Shown piece after piece: positions 6,689 through 13,171 of a stretch of 14,928 nucleotides of DNA. Where the stretch lies: contig JAEXTK010000006.1 of assembly GCA_023406985.1 (NCBI GenBank), positions 1 to 14,928 on the forward strand, read 5' to 3'. Both the position numbers and the translations under genes were made by a program. Source of the DNA: Spirochaetota bacterium (GTDB lineage: Bacteria; Spirochaetota; Spirochaetia; Treponematales; Breznakiellaceae). Each line of letters starts with the position of its first letter. The first letter of the stretch is position 1. The notes under the pieces are model-generated. The model was not told the DNA's origin and searched no databases. It saw only the letters and a program-made list of their open reading frames with translations.

Positions 6689-7768
6689 ATGGAAAAGCAA
6701 AAATCGAAATTGACCGTACCGCTCGTCGCGGTGCTGCTCGGCTTCCTCCTCGGGGCCGTCGTCATCGTCTTCACGGGGAAGTCGCCCCTCGCGATGGTGC
6801 TCGCCCTCGCGCGCACGCTCACGGGACTCGACCTCACCGGCCGGACGGGCTTCAACCCGCGCTACGTGGGCGAATTCCTCGTGCAGTCCCTACCGATCAT
6901 CCTCACGGGCCTCTCGGTCGGCTTCGCGTTCAGGACGGGCCTCTTCAACATCGGCGCCGAGGGCCAGCTCATGATCGGCTCCCTCGCGGCGGTGATCGCG
7001 GCCCTGAAACTGGACGCGCCGCCCGTGGTGCACGTGGTCCTCTGCCTCTTCGCGGCCATGGCGGCCGGCGCCCTCTGGGCCGCGGTCCCCGGCTTCCTCA
7101 AGGCGCGGTTCAACGTCCACGAGGTCGTCGTGTCCATCATGATGAACTATACGGCCCTCCACTTCATGAACCTCACTCTGCTCGAGTTCGTCGGCACCTC
7201 CGACCGGGTGAAGACGGCCGAATACCCGGTGACCGCCTCGCTCAAGAGCGAATTCCTTGCCGGCCTCACGAACGGCTCGCGGCTCAACTGGGGCATCCTC
7301 CCCGTGCTGCTCGGGGCCCTCGTGTTCTGGTTCGTGATCGAAAAGACGACGTTCGGCTACCGCCTGCGCGCCGTCGGCTTCAACAAGGACGCCGCCCGCT
7401 ATTCCGGCATGAAGGTGGAGCGCAACATCGTCCTCTCCATGATGATCGCGGGCGCCTTCGCCGGACTCGCCGGGGCGGTGATCTCCCTCGGCACCTTCAA
7501 CTTCGGCCGCGTGCTCTCCGCCTTCGAAGGCTACGGCATGGACGGCATCGCGGTGGCCCTGGTCGGCGGCAACGCCGCCCTCGGCGTCGTACTTTCGGGC
7601 CTCCTCTTCGGCATGCTCAAGGCCGCGCAGCCCCTCATGCAGTCCCAGGGCATCCCTCGGGAAATCGCCTCCATCATCCAATCGTCCATCGTCCTCTTCG
7701 TGGCCATGAAGCTCGGCATCGAGGCCCTGCTCGACATGGCGCGGAGCCGCAGGGAGAGCAGGCCATGA
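6689..7768 (+). CDS. ABC importer permease 1 (BPD_transp_2 family, NupP/YufP-like)
   Basis: A 359-residue inner-membrane protein with about nine or ten hydrophobic segments. The family hallmark FRTGLFNIGAEGQLMIG (81-97) is present, and the cytoplasmic coupling loop reads YRLRAVGFNKDAARYSGM (224-241), the segment that contacts the ATPase in this branch. It pairs with the following permease to form a heterodimeric translocation pore. The start is four bases after the ATPase stop; GGAAGG (6671-6676) is rather far (12 bases), so translation probably relies on coupling. Its end overlaps the next gene by four bases (ATGA). Length and motifs fit NupP/YufP and RfuC proteins. Substrate is not determinable, and no periplasmic binding protein is encoded in the window. 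Confidence 0.9.
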   Translation: MEKQKSKLTVPLVAVLLGFLLGAVVIVFTGKSPLAMVLALARTLTGLDLTGRTGFNPRYVGEFLVQSLPIILTGLSVGFAFRTGLFNIGAEGQLMIGSLAAVIAALKLDAPPVVHVVLCLFAAMAAGALWAAVPGFLKARFNVHEVVVSIMMNYTALHFMNLTLLEFVGTSDRVKTAEYPVTASLKSEFLAGLTNGSRLNWGILPVLLGALVFWFVIEKTTFGYRLRAVGFNKDAARYSGMKVERNIVLSMMIAGAFAGLAGAVISLGTFNFGRVLSAFEGYGMDGIAVALVGGNAALGVVLSGLLFGMLKAAQPLMQSQGIPREIASIIQSSIVLFVAMKLGIEALLDMARSRRESRP

Positions 7769-8715
7769 AGATCCTCATCGAAATGTTTCCCATAGCCCTC
7801 ATGTTCGCCGCCCCCATCGTCATCGCGGCGCTCGGGGGCCTGTTCAGCGAACGCTCGGGCATCGTGAACGTCGCCCTGGAGGGCATCATGATGGTCGGCG
7901 CCTTCGCGGCCGCGTCGGTGACCGAGGCCCTGGAGCCTTCCGCCCTGGCCTTCGCGCCCTGGATCGGCATGGCCGTCGGCATCGCGGCGGGCCTCGTCTT
8001 CTCCGCGCTCCACGCCTTCGCTTCGGTCAACCTCAAGGCGGACCAGGTCGTCTCCGGCACCGCGCTCAACATCCTCGCGGGCGGGCTCACCGTCTACCTC
8101 TGCCAGATTTTCTTCGGCCAGCAGCGGTCGCGCGCCTTCTCCACGGGGCTCGCGAAGCTCTCGGTCCCCGTCCTCCAGGACGTGCCGATCCTCGGGGACG
8201 CCCTCTTCAAGCACGTGTACCCGACCTTCTACGTGGCGCTCTTCCTCGTCCTCGCGACTTGGTTCGTGGTGTACAAGACGCCGCTCGGGCTCAGGATGCG
8301 CGCCTGCGGCGAACACCCCCAGGCCGCGGCGTCCATGGGCATCGACGTGTTCCGCATGCGGTACTTCGGCGTGCTCGTCTCCGGCGCCTTCGCGGGCTTG
8401 GCGGGCGGCGTCATGGTGCTCACCCAGGACATCCAGTACACGGTGACGTCCATCCACGGCACGGGCTTCATCGCCCTCGCGTCCCTCATCTTCGGGAAGT
8501 GGAGCCCCTGGGGCGTGCTCGGGGCGGGCCTGTTCTTCGGCTTCTCGCAGGCGCTCTCGTTCTACGCGAACGACATCGACTTCCTGTCCGCGCTTCCCCT
8601 GGAGTATTTCTACATGCTGCCCTACGTGCTGACGATCGTCGCCCTCATCGTCTTCTCCGGCCGCGCCGTCGGACCGAAGGCCGCGGGCGAGATCTACGAC
8701 GCGGGAAAGCGGTAG
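7765..8715 (+). CDS. ABC importer permease 2 (BPD_transp_2 family, NupQ/YufQ-like)
   Basis: A 316-residue inner-membrane permease, the usual shorter partner of the preceding gene. It starts directly with a membrane helix and carries the hallmark GLFSERSGIVNVALEGIMM (25-43), followed by further helices and the coupling loop LRMRACGEHPQAAASMGID (176-194). It should combine with permease 1 and the double ATPase into a complete importer core. The gene overlaps permease 1 by four bases, and AGGGAGAG (7751-7758) inside permease 1 is well placed six bases before the ATG. Its TAG stop merges with the Shine-Dalgarno sequence of the following signalling gene, so that gene is probably cotranscribed. Confidence 0.91.
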   Translation: MKILIEMFPIALMFAAPIVIAALGGLFSERSGIVNVALEGIMMVGAFAAASVTEALEPSALAFAPWIGMAVGIAAGLVFSALHAFASVNLKADQVVSGTALNILAGGLTVYLCQIFFGQQRSRAFSTGLAKLSVPVLQDVPILGDALFKHVYPTFYVALFLVLATWFVVYKTPLGLRMRACGEHPQAAASMGIDVFRMRYFGVLVSGAFAGLAGGVMVLTQDIQYTVTSIHGTGFIALASLIFGKWSPWGVLGAGLFFGFSQALSFYANDIDFLSALPLEYFYMLPYVLTIVALIVFSGRAVGPKAAGEIYDAGKR

Positions 8716-8723
8716 GGGCAGCC

Positions 8724-9761
8724 ATGGCGGAGTCGCGGCCGACCGTTCGCATCCTCGTGGTGGACGACGCGATCGAGGTCTGCGAACTCGCCTCCTTGAT
8801 ACTCCGCCGCGCGGGGTACGAGACCTCCGCCGCGGCCACCGCTTCGGAGGCCCTCGCGGCCTTCGGCACCTTCAAGCCGGACCTCGTGCTCCTCGATATC
8901 GTGCTGCCGGACCTGAGCGGGTTCGAGGTGTGCAAGCGCATCCGCGTCCTGGACGCGGAGGGCGCCTGCCCCGTCGTGGTCATGTCTTCCTTGGCTTCGG
9001 GCTTCGATAAGTCCACGGCCTTCGACGCGGGGGCCGCGGACTACGTGGAAAAGCCGCTCGACCACGACGAGCTCCTCGCCCGCGTGCGCGCGCAACTGTC
9101 CCTCGCCGCCCAGCGGGGCGAGGAACGGCGGAACGCGCGGGAGCTGGAACGGCTCGTCCGCGAGCGGACGGCGGAGCTGGGCCGGCGACTGGAAGAGCGG
9201 ACCCAGCTCATCAAGGAAATCCACCACCGCGTGATGAACAACCTCCAGGTGATCCGGTCCCTGGCGGTCCGCCAAGCCGACGCCGTCCTGGGGAGCGAGG
9301 CCCGCCAGGCCCTCCTCTCCATCGAGGCGCGGCTCGGCGCCATGGCGTCCGTGTACCGGTCCATATTCGATTCGTCGGACGACCTGTCGAGCATCGACGG
9401 CGCCGTCCTGCTCGCTTCCATCGTGCACGCGGCGGCGCTCGCGGAAAACGCGGCGGAGTTCGCCGAGGACCAGCTGGCGGCGGGGCCGTGCGTGCTCACC
9501 CTCACGCGGGCGGTGCCGTTCGCGCTCATCGCCCACGAGCTCTCCACCTGCGCCTTCCGCACGGGCGGCAGGGGAGGGAAGGGGCTCCGCGTCAGCCTGG
9601 AAACGGCGGACGGGATGCACGTCCTGCGCTTCGCGCTCGCCGCCGAGAACCGCAGGTCGGGCCATGCCGATTGCCTGGACCTCGCGACCATGCTCGCGCC
9701 GCAGCTCGGGGGCACCCTCTCCCTCGCCGCCGAAGCGTGGACGCTCCGCTTCCCCGCTTGA
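8724..9761 (+). CDS. Receiver fused to HisKA_2-type dimerisation helix with degenerate ATPase (pseudokinase)
   Basis: A 345-residue soluble signalling protein. Residues 8-125 are an intact receiver: D14-D15, phospho-acceptor D58 (LLDIVLPDLSG), S88 and K110 (EKPLD). A charged coiled coil (130-165) leads to a HisKA_2 H-box, KEIHHRVMNNLQ, with H167/H168. The C-terminal region (about 255-345) aligns with a HATPase but has lost its ATP-binding residues. In the N-box the two asparagines are H271 and C276 (HELSTCAFRT), no DxGxG G1 motif exists, and the glycine-rich lid is reduced, leaving only LGGTL near the end. It is therefore unlikely to bind ATP, resembling Spo0B, a phosphotransferase with a dead kinase fold. 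The start is ATG 8724 after AGGGG (8714-8718); upstream in-frame codons lie inside permease 2. Phosphotransfer between H167/H168 and D58 or an outside receiver is inferred. Confidence 0.82.
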   Translation: MAESRPTVRILVVDDAIEVCELASLILRRAGYETSAAATASEALAAFGTFKPDLVLLDIVLPDLSGFEVCKRIRVLDAEGACPVVVMSSLASGFDKSTAFDAGAADYVEKPLDHDELLARVRAQLSLAAQRGEERRNARELERLVRERTAELGRRLEERTQLIKEIHHRVMNNLQVIRSLAVRQADAVLGSEARQALLSIEARLGAMASVYRSIFDSSDDLSSIDGAVLLASIVHAAALAENAAEFAEDQLAAGPCVLTLTRAVPFALIAHELSTCAFRTGGRGGKGLRVSLETADGMHVLRFALAAENRRSGHADCLDLATMLAPQLGGTLSLAAEAWTLRFPA

Positions 9762-9770
9762 CGAGCGGGG
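9752..9770. promoter_or_regulatory. Inverted repeat centred on the alaS -35 element
   Basis: CCCCGCT (9752-9758) and AGCGGGG (9764-9770) are perfect 7-bp arms around TGACG. The repeat covers the alaS -35 hexamer and the stop codon of the preceding gene. It has no T-run, so it is a poor terminator; an operator for alaS control, or an mRNA hairpin protecting the upstream transcript's 3' end, are both possible. E. coli AlaRS is known to repress its own gene through a palindrome at the promoter, but this site differs in sequence. Confidence 0.4.
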
Positions 9771-9786
9771 CCCCGTCCCCTACTAT
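9758..9786 (+). promoter_or_regulatory. alaS: Sigma-70 promoter of alaS
   Basis: TTGACG (9758-9763) and TACTAT (9781-9786) are separated by exactly 17 bp; each matches its consensus hexamer well. The -35 overlaps the TGA stop (9759-9761) of the pseudokinase gene, so alaS has its own promoter starting inside the end of that gene. The ATG at 9795 is only eight bases past the -10, so the transcript should have little or no leader. Confidence 0.75.
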
Positions 9787-9794
9787 TGACGCCC

Positions 9795-11582
9795 ATGAAC
9801 GCGAACGAACTCCGCTCGAAATATATCGAATTCTTCAAATCGAAGGGCCACGCGCAGATCCAGGGAAAGTCCCTCCTGCCCGATAACGATCCGACGGTCC
9901 TCTTCACGACCGCGGGCATGCACCCGCTCGTCCCCTACCTCCTCGGCGAGGTCCACCCCGCGGGGACGCGGCTCACGGACTACCAGAAGTGCATCCGCAC
10001 CGGGGACATCGACGCGGTCGGCGATCCGAGCCACCTCACCTGCTTCGAGATGCTCGGCAACTGGTCCCTCGGCGACTACTTCAAGGAAGGCGCCATTTCG
10101 ATGAGCTTCGAGTTCCTCACGGACAAGAAATGGCTCGGCATTCCCGTGGAAAAGCTCTCGGTCACCGTGTTCGCGGGCGAGAGCGGCATTCCGCGCGACG
10201 ACGAGTCCGCGGCGATCTGGAAGAAGCTCGGCATTCCCGAAGACCGCATCCGCTTCCTCCCGCGCGAGGATAACTGGTGGGGCCCCGCGGGAACCACCGG
10301 CCCCTGCGGTCCGGATACGGAGATGTTCATCGACACGGGCCGTCCGTCCTGCGGTCCGGATTGCGGCGCGGGCTGCAAGTGCGGCAAGTGGCTCGAGATC
10401 TGGAACGACGTGTTCATGCAGTACAACAAGACCGCCGAGGGCGAGTACGTGCCGCTCGCGCGCAAGTGCGTGGACACGGGCATGGGCATCGAGCGCACGG
10501 TGACCATCCTCAACGGCAAGAAGTCGGTCTACGATACGGAGATCTTCGCCCCGGTGATCGCCGCCGTGGAGGCCGTGTCCGGCTACAAGTACGGGACCGA
10601 TCCCGAGAAGGATAAGTCGGTCCGCATCGTCTGCGATCATACCAGGGCCTCCACCTTCATCCTCGGCGACCCCAAGGCCGTCACCCCCTCCAACGTCGGG
10701 GCCGGCTACGTCCTCCGCCGCCTCATCCGCCGCGCGGTCCGGCACGGCAAGAAGCTCGGGGTGAACGACGTGTTCCTCTCCGGCATCGCCCAGGTCATCG
10801 TGGACAAATTCGGCCTTCCGTATCCTGAGCTCGTGGAGAACCGCGGGCGGGTCATGGAGGAGCTCGAGAAGGAAGAGCGGAAGTTCCTGGAGACCCTCCA
10901 GAAGGGCGAGCACGAGTACGAGAAGATGCTCCCGAACCTCCTCAAGAATCCGCAGAAGATCATGTCCGGCAGGCTCGCGTTCAAGCTCTACGACACCTAC
11001 GGCTTCCCCATCGAACTGACCGAGGAACTCGCGGCCGAGAGCGGCATGACCGTGAACCGCGAAGAGTTCGACGAAGCCTTCAAGAAGCACCAGGAACTGT
11101 CCCGCGCGGGCAGCGAGCAGGTCTTCAAGGGCGGCCTCGCCGACCACGGCGAGCAGACGACCAAGTACCACACCGCCACGCACCTCCTCCAGAAGGCCCT
11201 CCAGCTCGTGCTCGGGGCCCACGTCCACCAGAAGGGCTCCAACATCACCGCCGAGCGCATGCGGTTCGACTTCTCCCACGGCGAGCCCATGACGGCTGAG
11301 CAGATCCAACGCGTCGAGGACATCGTGAACGAGCAGATCAAGCGCGACCTCGTCGTGACCATGGCGACCATGAGCCTGGACGAGGCGAAAGCGTCGGGCG
11401 CCATGGCCCTCTTCGGCGAGAAGTACGAATCCCAGGTGAAAGTGTATACGATCGGCGATTTCTCCAAGGAAGTGTGCGGAGGCCCCCACGTGGACCGCAC
11501 GGGGAAGCTCGGCACCTTCAAGATCCAGAAGGAGCAGTCGTCCTCCGCCGGCGTACGCCGCATACGGGCAGTGCTGGAATGA
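9795..11582 (+). CDS. alaS: Alanyl-tRNA synthetase, short spirochaete form
   Basis: A 595-residue class II synthetase that charges tRNA-Ala. The N-terminal catalytic domain is complete, from NELRSKYIEFFKSKGH through LFTTAGMHPLVPYL and CFEMLGNWSLGDYFK, and includes the cysteine-rich CGPDCGAGCKCGKW (186-199). A helical tRNA-binding part follows (about 250-440). The editing core has HTATH (459-463) and CGGPH (561-565), the usual metal-binding residues. Compared with E. coli AlaRS (about 875 residues) it lacks the C-terminal dimerisation domain, and the roughly 100-residue beta-barrel before HTATH (the FYAESGGQ region) is replaced by about 15 residues. This short form is, from memory, normal in Borrelia and Treponema, so it is lineage-typical rather than damaged. 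ATG 9795 is chosen because it matches the family N-terminus; the in-frame TTG at 9786 overlaps the -10 hexamer. No Shine-Dalgarno sequence is visible. Confidence 0.97.
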   Translation: MNANELRSKYIEFFKSKGHAQIQGKSLLPDNDPTVLFTTAGMHPLVPYLLGEVHPAGTRLTDYQKCIRTGDIDAVGDPSHLTCFEMLGNWSLGDYFKEGAISMSFEFLTDKKWLGIPVEKLSVTVFAGESGIPRDDESAAIWKKLGIPEDRIRFLPREDNWWGPAGTTGPCGPDTEMFIDTGRPSCGPDCGAGCKCGKWLEIWNDVFMQYNKTAEGEYVPLARKCVDTGMGIERTVTILNGKKSVYDTEIFAPVIAAVEAVSGYKYGTDPEKDKSVRIVCDHTRASTFILGDPKAVTPSNVGAGYVLRRLIRRAVRHGKKLGVNDVFLSGIAQVIVDKFGLPYPELVENRGRVMEELEKEERKFLETLQKGEHEYEKMLPNLLKNPQKIMSGRLAFKLYDTYGFPIELTEELAAESGMTVNREEFDEAFKKHQELSRAGSEQVFKGGLADHGEQTTKYHTATHLLQKALQLVLGAHVHQKGSNITAERMRFDFSHGEPMTAEQIQRVEDIVNEQIKRDLVVTMATMSLDEAKASGAMALFGEKYESQVKVYTIGDFSKEVCGGPHVDRTGKLGTFKIQKEQSSSAGVRRIRAVLE

Positions 11583-11665
11583 AGGCGGCGCGCCGTCGAC
11601 CCGTAACCTTCGCGGCGCGCGCGTCGTTTACATAGAACCGAATCAAAAGCCCGAGAAGGAAGCCC
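11583..11665. other. Intergenic region between alaS and the SurA-like gene
   Basis: An 83-bp gap. It contains an 8-bp inverted repeat (GCGCGCCG 11588-11595 and CGGCGCGC 11613-11620, 17-nt loop) without a good T-run, and an A/T-rich island GTTTACATAGAA (11626-11637) that could hold a weak -10 element with no recognisable -35. Read-through from alaS and a weak local promoter are both possible. A good Shine-Dalgarno sequence (AAGGA, 11656-11660) precedes the next gene. Confidence 0.3.
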
Positions 11666-12709
11666 ATGAAACGAATCCTGTACGCGGCCCTCCTGACCGC
11701 CCTCGTCCCCGCCCTCTCCTTCGCGCAGGCGGAGTTGCAGCCGGCCGCGATCGTGAAGCTCACCAAGACCGAGCCTATTACCGTCAAGCAGCTCAAGGCC
11801 GAGGTCCAGAAGTTGGAGACGCAGGCCAAGCGGTCGCTCTCCAAAGAGGAGCGCCGCGAAGTCCTCGACGTGCTCATCAACGAACGCCTCGCGCTCCAGG
11901 CCGCGGATCGGGACAAGATCGTGATCACCGACAACGAGGTGAACCAGCAGATCCAGCAGCTCCGCGCCTCCATGGCGAGCCAACTCAAACGGCAGCCGAC
12001 CGACGCCGAATTCGAGGCGGCGGTGAAGAACGAGACGGGGCAGACCGTGGCCGAATACCGGGATCAGCTGCGGCGCCAGATGACCGTACAGAAATTCGTG
12101 CTCACCAAGAAGCGCGCCACCTTCGAGGGCGTCGCGAGCCCCACGGAAGAGGACATCCAGGCGGAGTACGAGCTCAACAAGGCCAAATTCCTCCGGCCGG
12201 AGACCGTCCGCTTCACCATGATCTACATCCCCATCGAGGCCGGCGCCGACGGCAAGGCGAAGGCCAAGCAGATCGCGGATCGGCTCGTGAAGGAGATCGG
12301 ATCCAGCGCCAACAAGTTCGATGAAGCGGTCCTGAAAGGACAGGTCGCCGGAGCCGACTATCGCGCGGGCGAGGGCGGGTTCCTCCCGAAGACGGCCGAG
12401 GCCCAGCGGGTGGTGGGCGCGGAGTTCTTGAATACCGCGTTCAGCCTCAAGCTCGGCGAGGTTTCCCGACTCATGGAGAACAGCCAGAGCTTCCAGATCA
12501 TCAAGGTGACCGAGATCTACGGCCAAAAGATGCTCGAGCTCGGCGACCTCTATCAACTCGGGACCCGGGCGACGGTGCGCGACTATATCGGCAATCGGCT
12601 CCTCCAGAGCCGGCAGACGAAGGCCGTGGATACGGCGACCAAAGAGATCGTCGACGAGCTGCGGACGGGCAAGACGTTCCAGGTTTACGAGCAGAACCTG
12701 AACTGGTAG
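11666..12709 (+). CDS. Exported SurA-like chaperone / peptidyl-prolyl isomerase family protein
   Basis: A 347-residue protein with a clear Sec signal: MKR, a hydrophobic core (4-17) and a probable cleavage after SFA (residue 20). There is no lipobox cysteine, so it should be soluble in the periplasm. Residues about 35-150 resemble the SurA N-terminal chaperone domain (KEERREVLDVLINERLALQ, VNQQIQQLR and a YRDQLRRQM helix). Residues about 180-285 look like a divergent parvulin rotamase domain (VRFTMIYIP, GEGGFLPK, AFSLKLGEVSRL, FQIIKVTE). Such proteins help outer-membrane proteins fold; whether this one isomerises proline is uncertain because the parvulin region is degenerate. AAGGA ends five bases before the ATG. 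nusB follows after three bases. From memory, Borrelia (BB0108 next to BB0107 nusB) and Treponema keep this pairing, which supports the call. Confidence 0.82.
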   Translation: MKRILYAALLTALVPALSFAQAELQPAAIVKLTKTEPITVKQLKAEVQKLETQAKRSLSKEERREVLDVLINERLALQAADRDKIVITDNEVNQQIQQLRASMASQLKRQPTDAEFEAAVKNETGQTVAEYRDQLRRQMTVQKFVLTKKRATFEGVASPTEEDIQAEYELNKAKFLRPETVRFTMIYIPIEAGADGKAKAKQIADRLVKEIGSSANKFDEAVLKGQVAGADYRAGEGGFLPKTAEAQRVVGAEFLNTAFSLKLGEVSRLMENSQSFQIIKVTEIYGQKMLELGDLYQLGTRATVRDYIGNRLLQSRQTKAVDTATKEIVDELRTGKTFQVYEQNLNW

Positions 12710-12712
12710 GGT

Positions 12713-13168
12713 ATGGCGTCACGAAGAAAAGCGCGCATCATCGCGTTCCAGGCCCTCTATTCCTGGGAAGCTTCCAAGGTTCCCGTGGCCGAATTGTCGT
12801 CCTTCGCCTGGCTCGACGCGGAGAAGAAGTCGTCCCTCGACGAGGCGACGGCGACCTTCTCCCGTCTCCTCGTGGCCGGCGCCGTCGAGAACATCGCGGC
12901 CATCGACGCGATGATCGTGCGCCACCTCAAGAACTGGGACTTTTCCCGGCTCAACCGCGTGGATCTCGCGATCCTGCGCATGAGCGTCTACGCGCTCATG
13001 TACCAGGATGAGGTCGCGCCGTCGATCGTCATCGACGAGGCCGTCGACATTTCCCGCGAGTACGGCACCGACGATTCCTACCGCTTCGTGAACGGCGTCC
13101 TGGACGCCATCCGCAAGACGCTCGAGGCCGAGCGGAAGTCCACCGGGCCGCGGGACTCGGCCGGATAG
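12713..13168 (+). CDS. nusB: Transcription antitermination factor NusB
   Basis: A 151-residue RNA-binding protein which, with NusE (ribosomal protein S10), binds boxA RNA and promotes antitermination of rRNA transcription. Family signatures are the N-terminal SRRKARIIAFQALYSWE, the central FSRLNRVDLAILRMSVYAL (an arginine-rich helix and hydrophobic core) and the C-terminal VIDEAVDISREYG with YRFVNGVLDAI. Length is typical of NusB. The start is ATG 12713, three bases after the SurA-like stop; the Shine-Dalgarno match is weak (TAGGG), so coupling to the upstream gene is likely. The TPR gene begins three bases after its stop, making an alaS/surA-like/nusB/TPR cluster. Confidence 0.96.
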   Translation: MASRRKARIIAFQALYSWEASKVPVAELSSFAWLDAEKKSSLDEATATFSRLLVAGAVENIAAIDAMIVRHLKNWDFSRLNRVDLAILRMSVYALMYQDEVAPSIVIDEAVDISREYGTDDSYRFVNGVLDAIRKTLEAERKSTGPRDSAG

Positions 13169-13171
13169 GCC

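Noticed and set aside
5128..6855. A 575-codon minus-strand frame opposite the ABC ATPase
   Set aside because: Low-complexity Asp/Glu/His/Leu-rich translation with no family motif, opposite a clear double ATPase.
8259..8723. Long N-terminal extension of the receiver-pseudokinase frame
   Set aside because: It runs through permease 2 in the wrong frame. ATG 8724 has a good Shine-Dalgarno sequence and gives a normal receiver N-terminus.
9786..9794. TTG at 9786 as the alaS start
   Set aside because: It overlaps the -10 hexamer, so it would not be in the transcript, and ATG 9795 matches the usual AlaRS N-terminus.
9783..11489. A 568-codon minus-strand frame opposite alaS
   Set aside because: alaS is unambiguous on the + strand, and the antisense product has no recognisable domain.
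11588..11620. Terminator after alaS
   Set aside because: The 8-bp stem has a 17-nt loop and no following T-run, and such repeats are common in sequence this rich in G and C.
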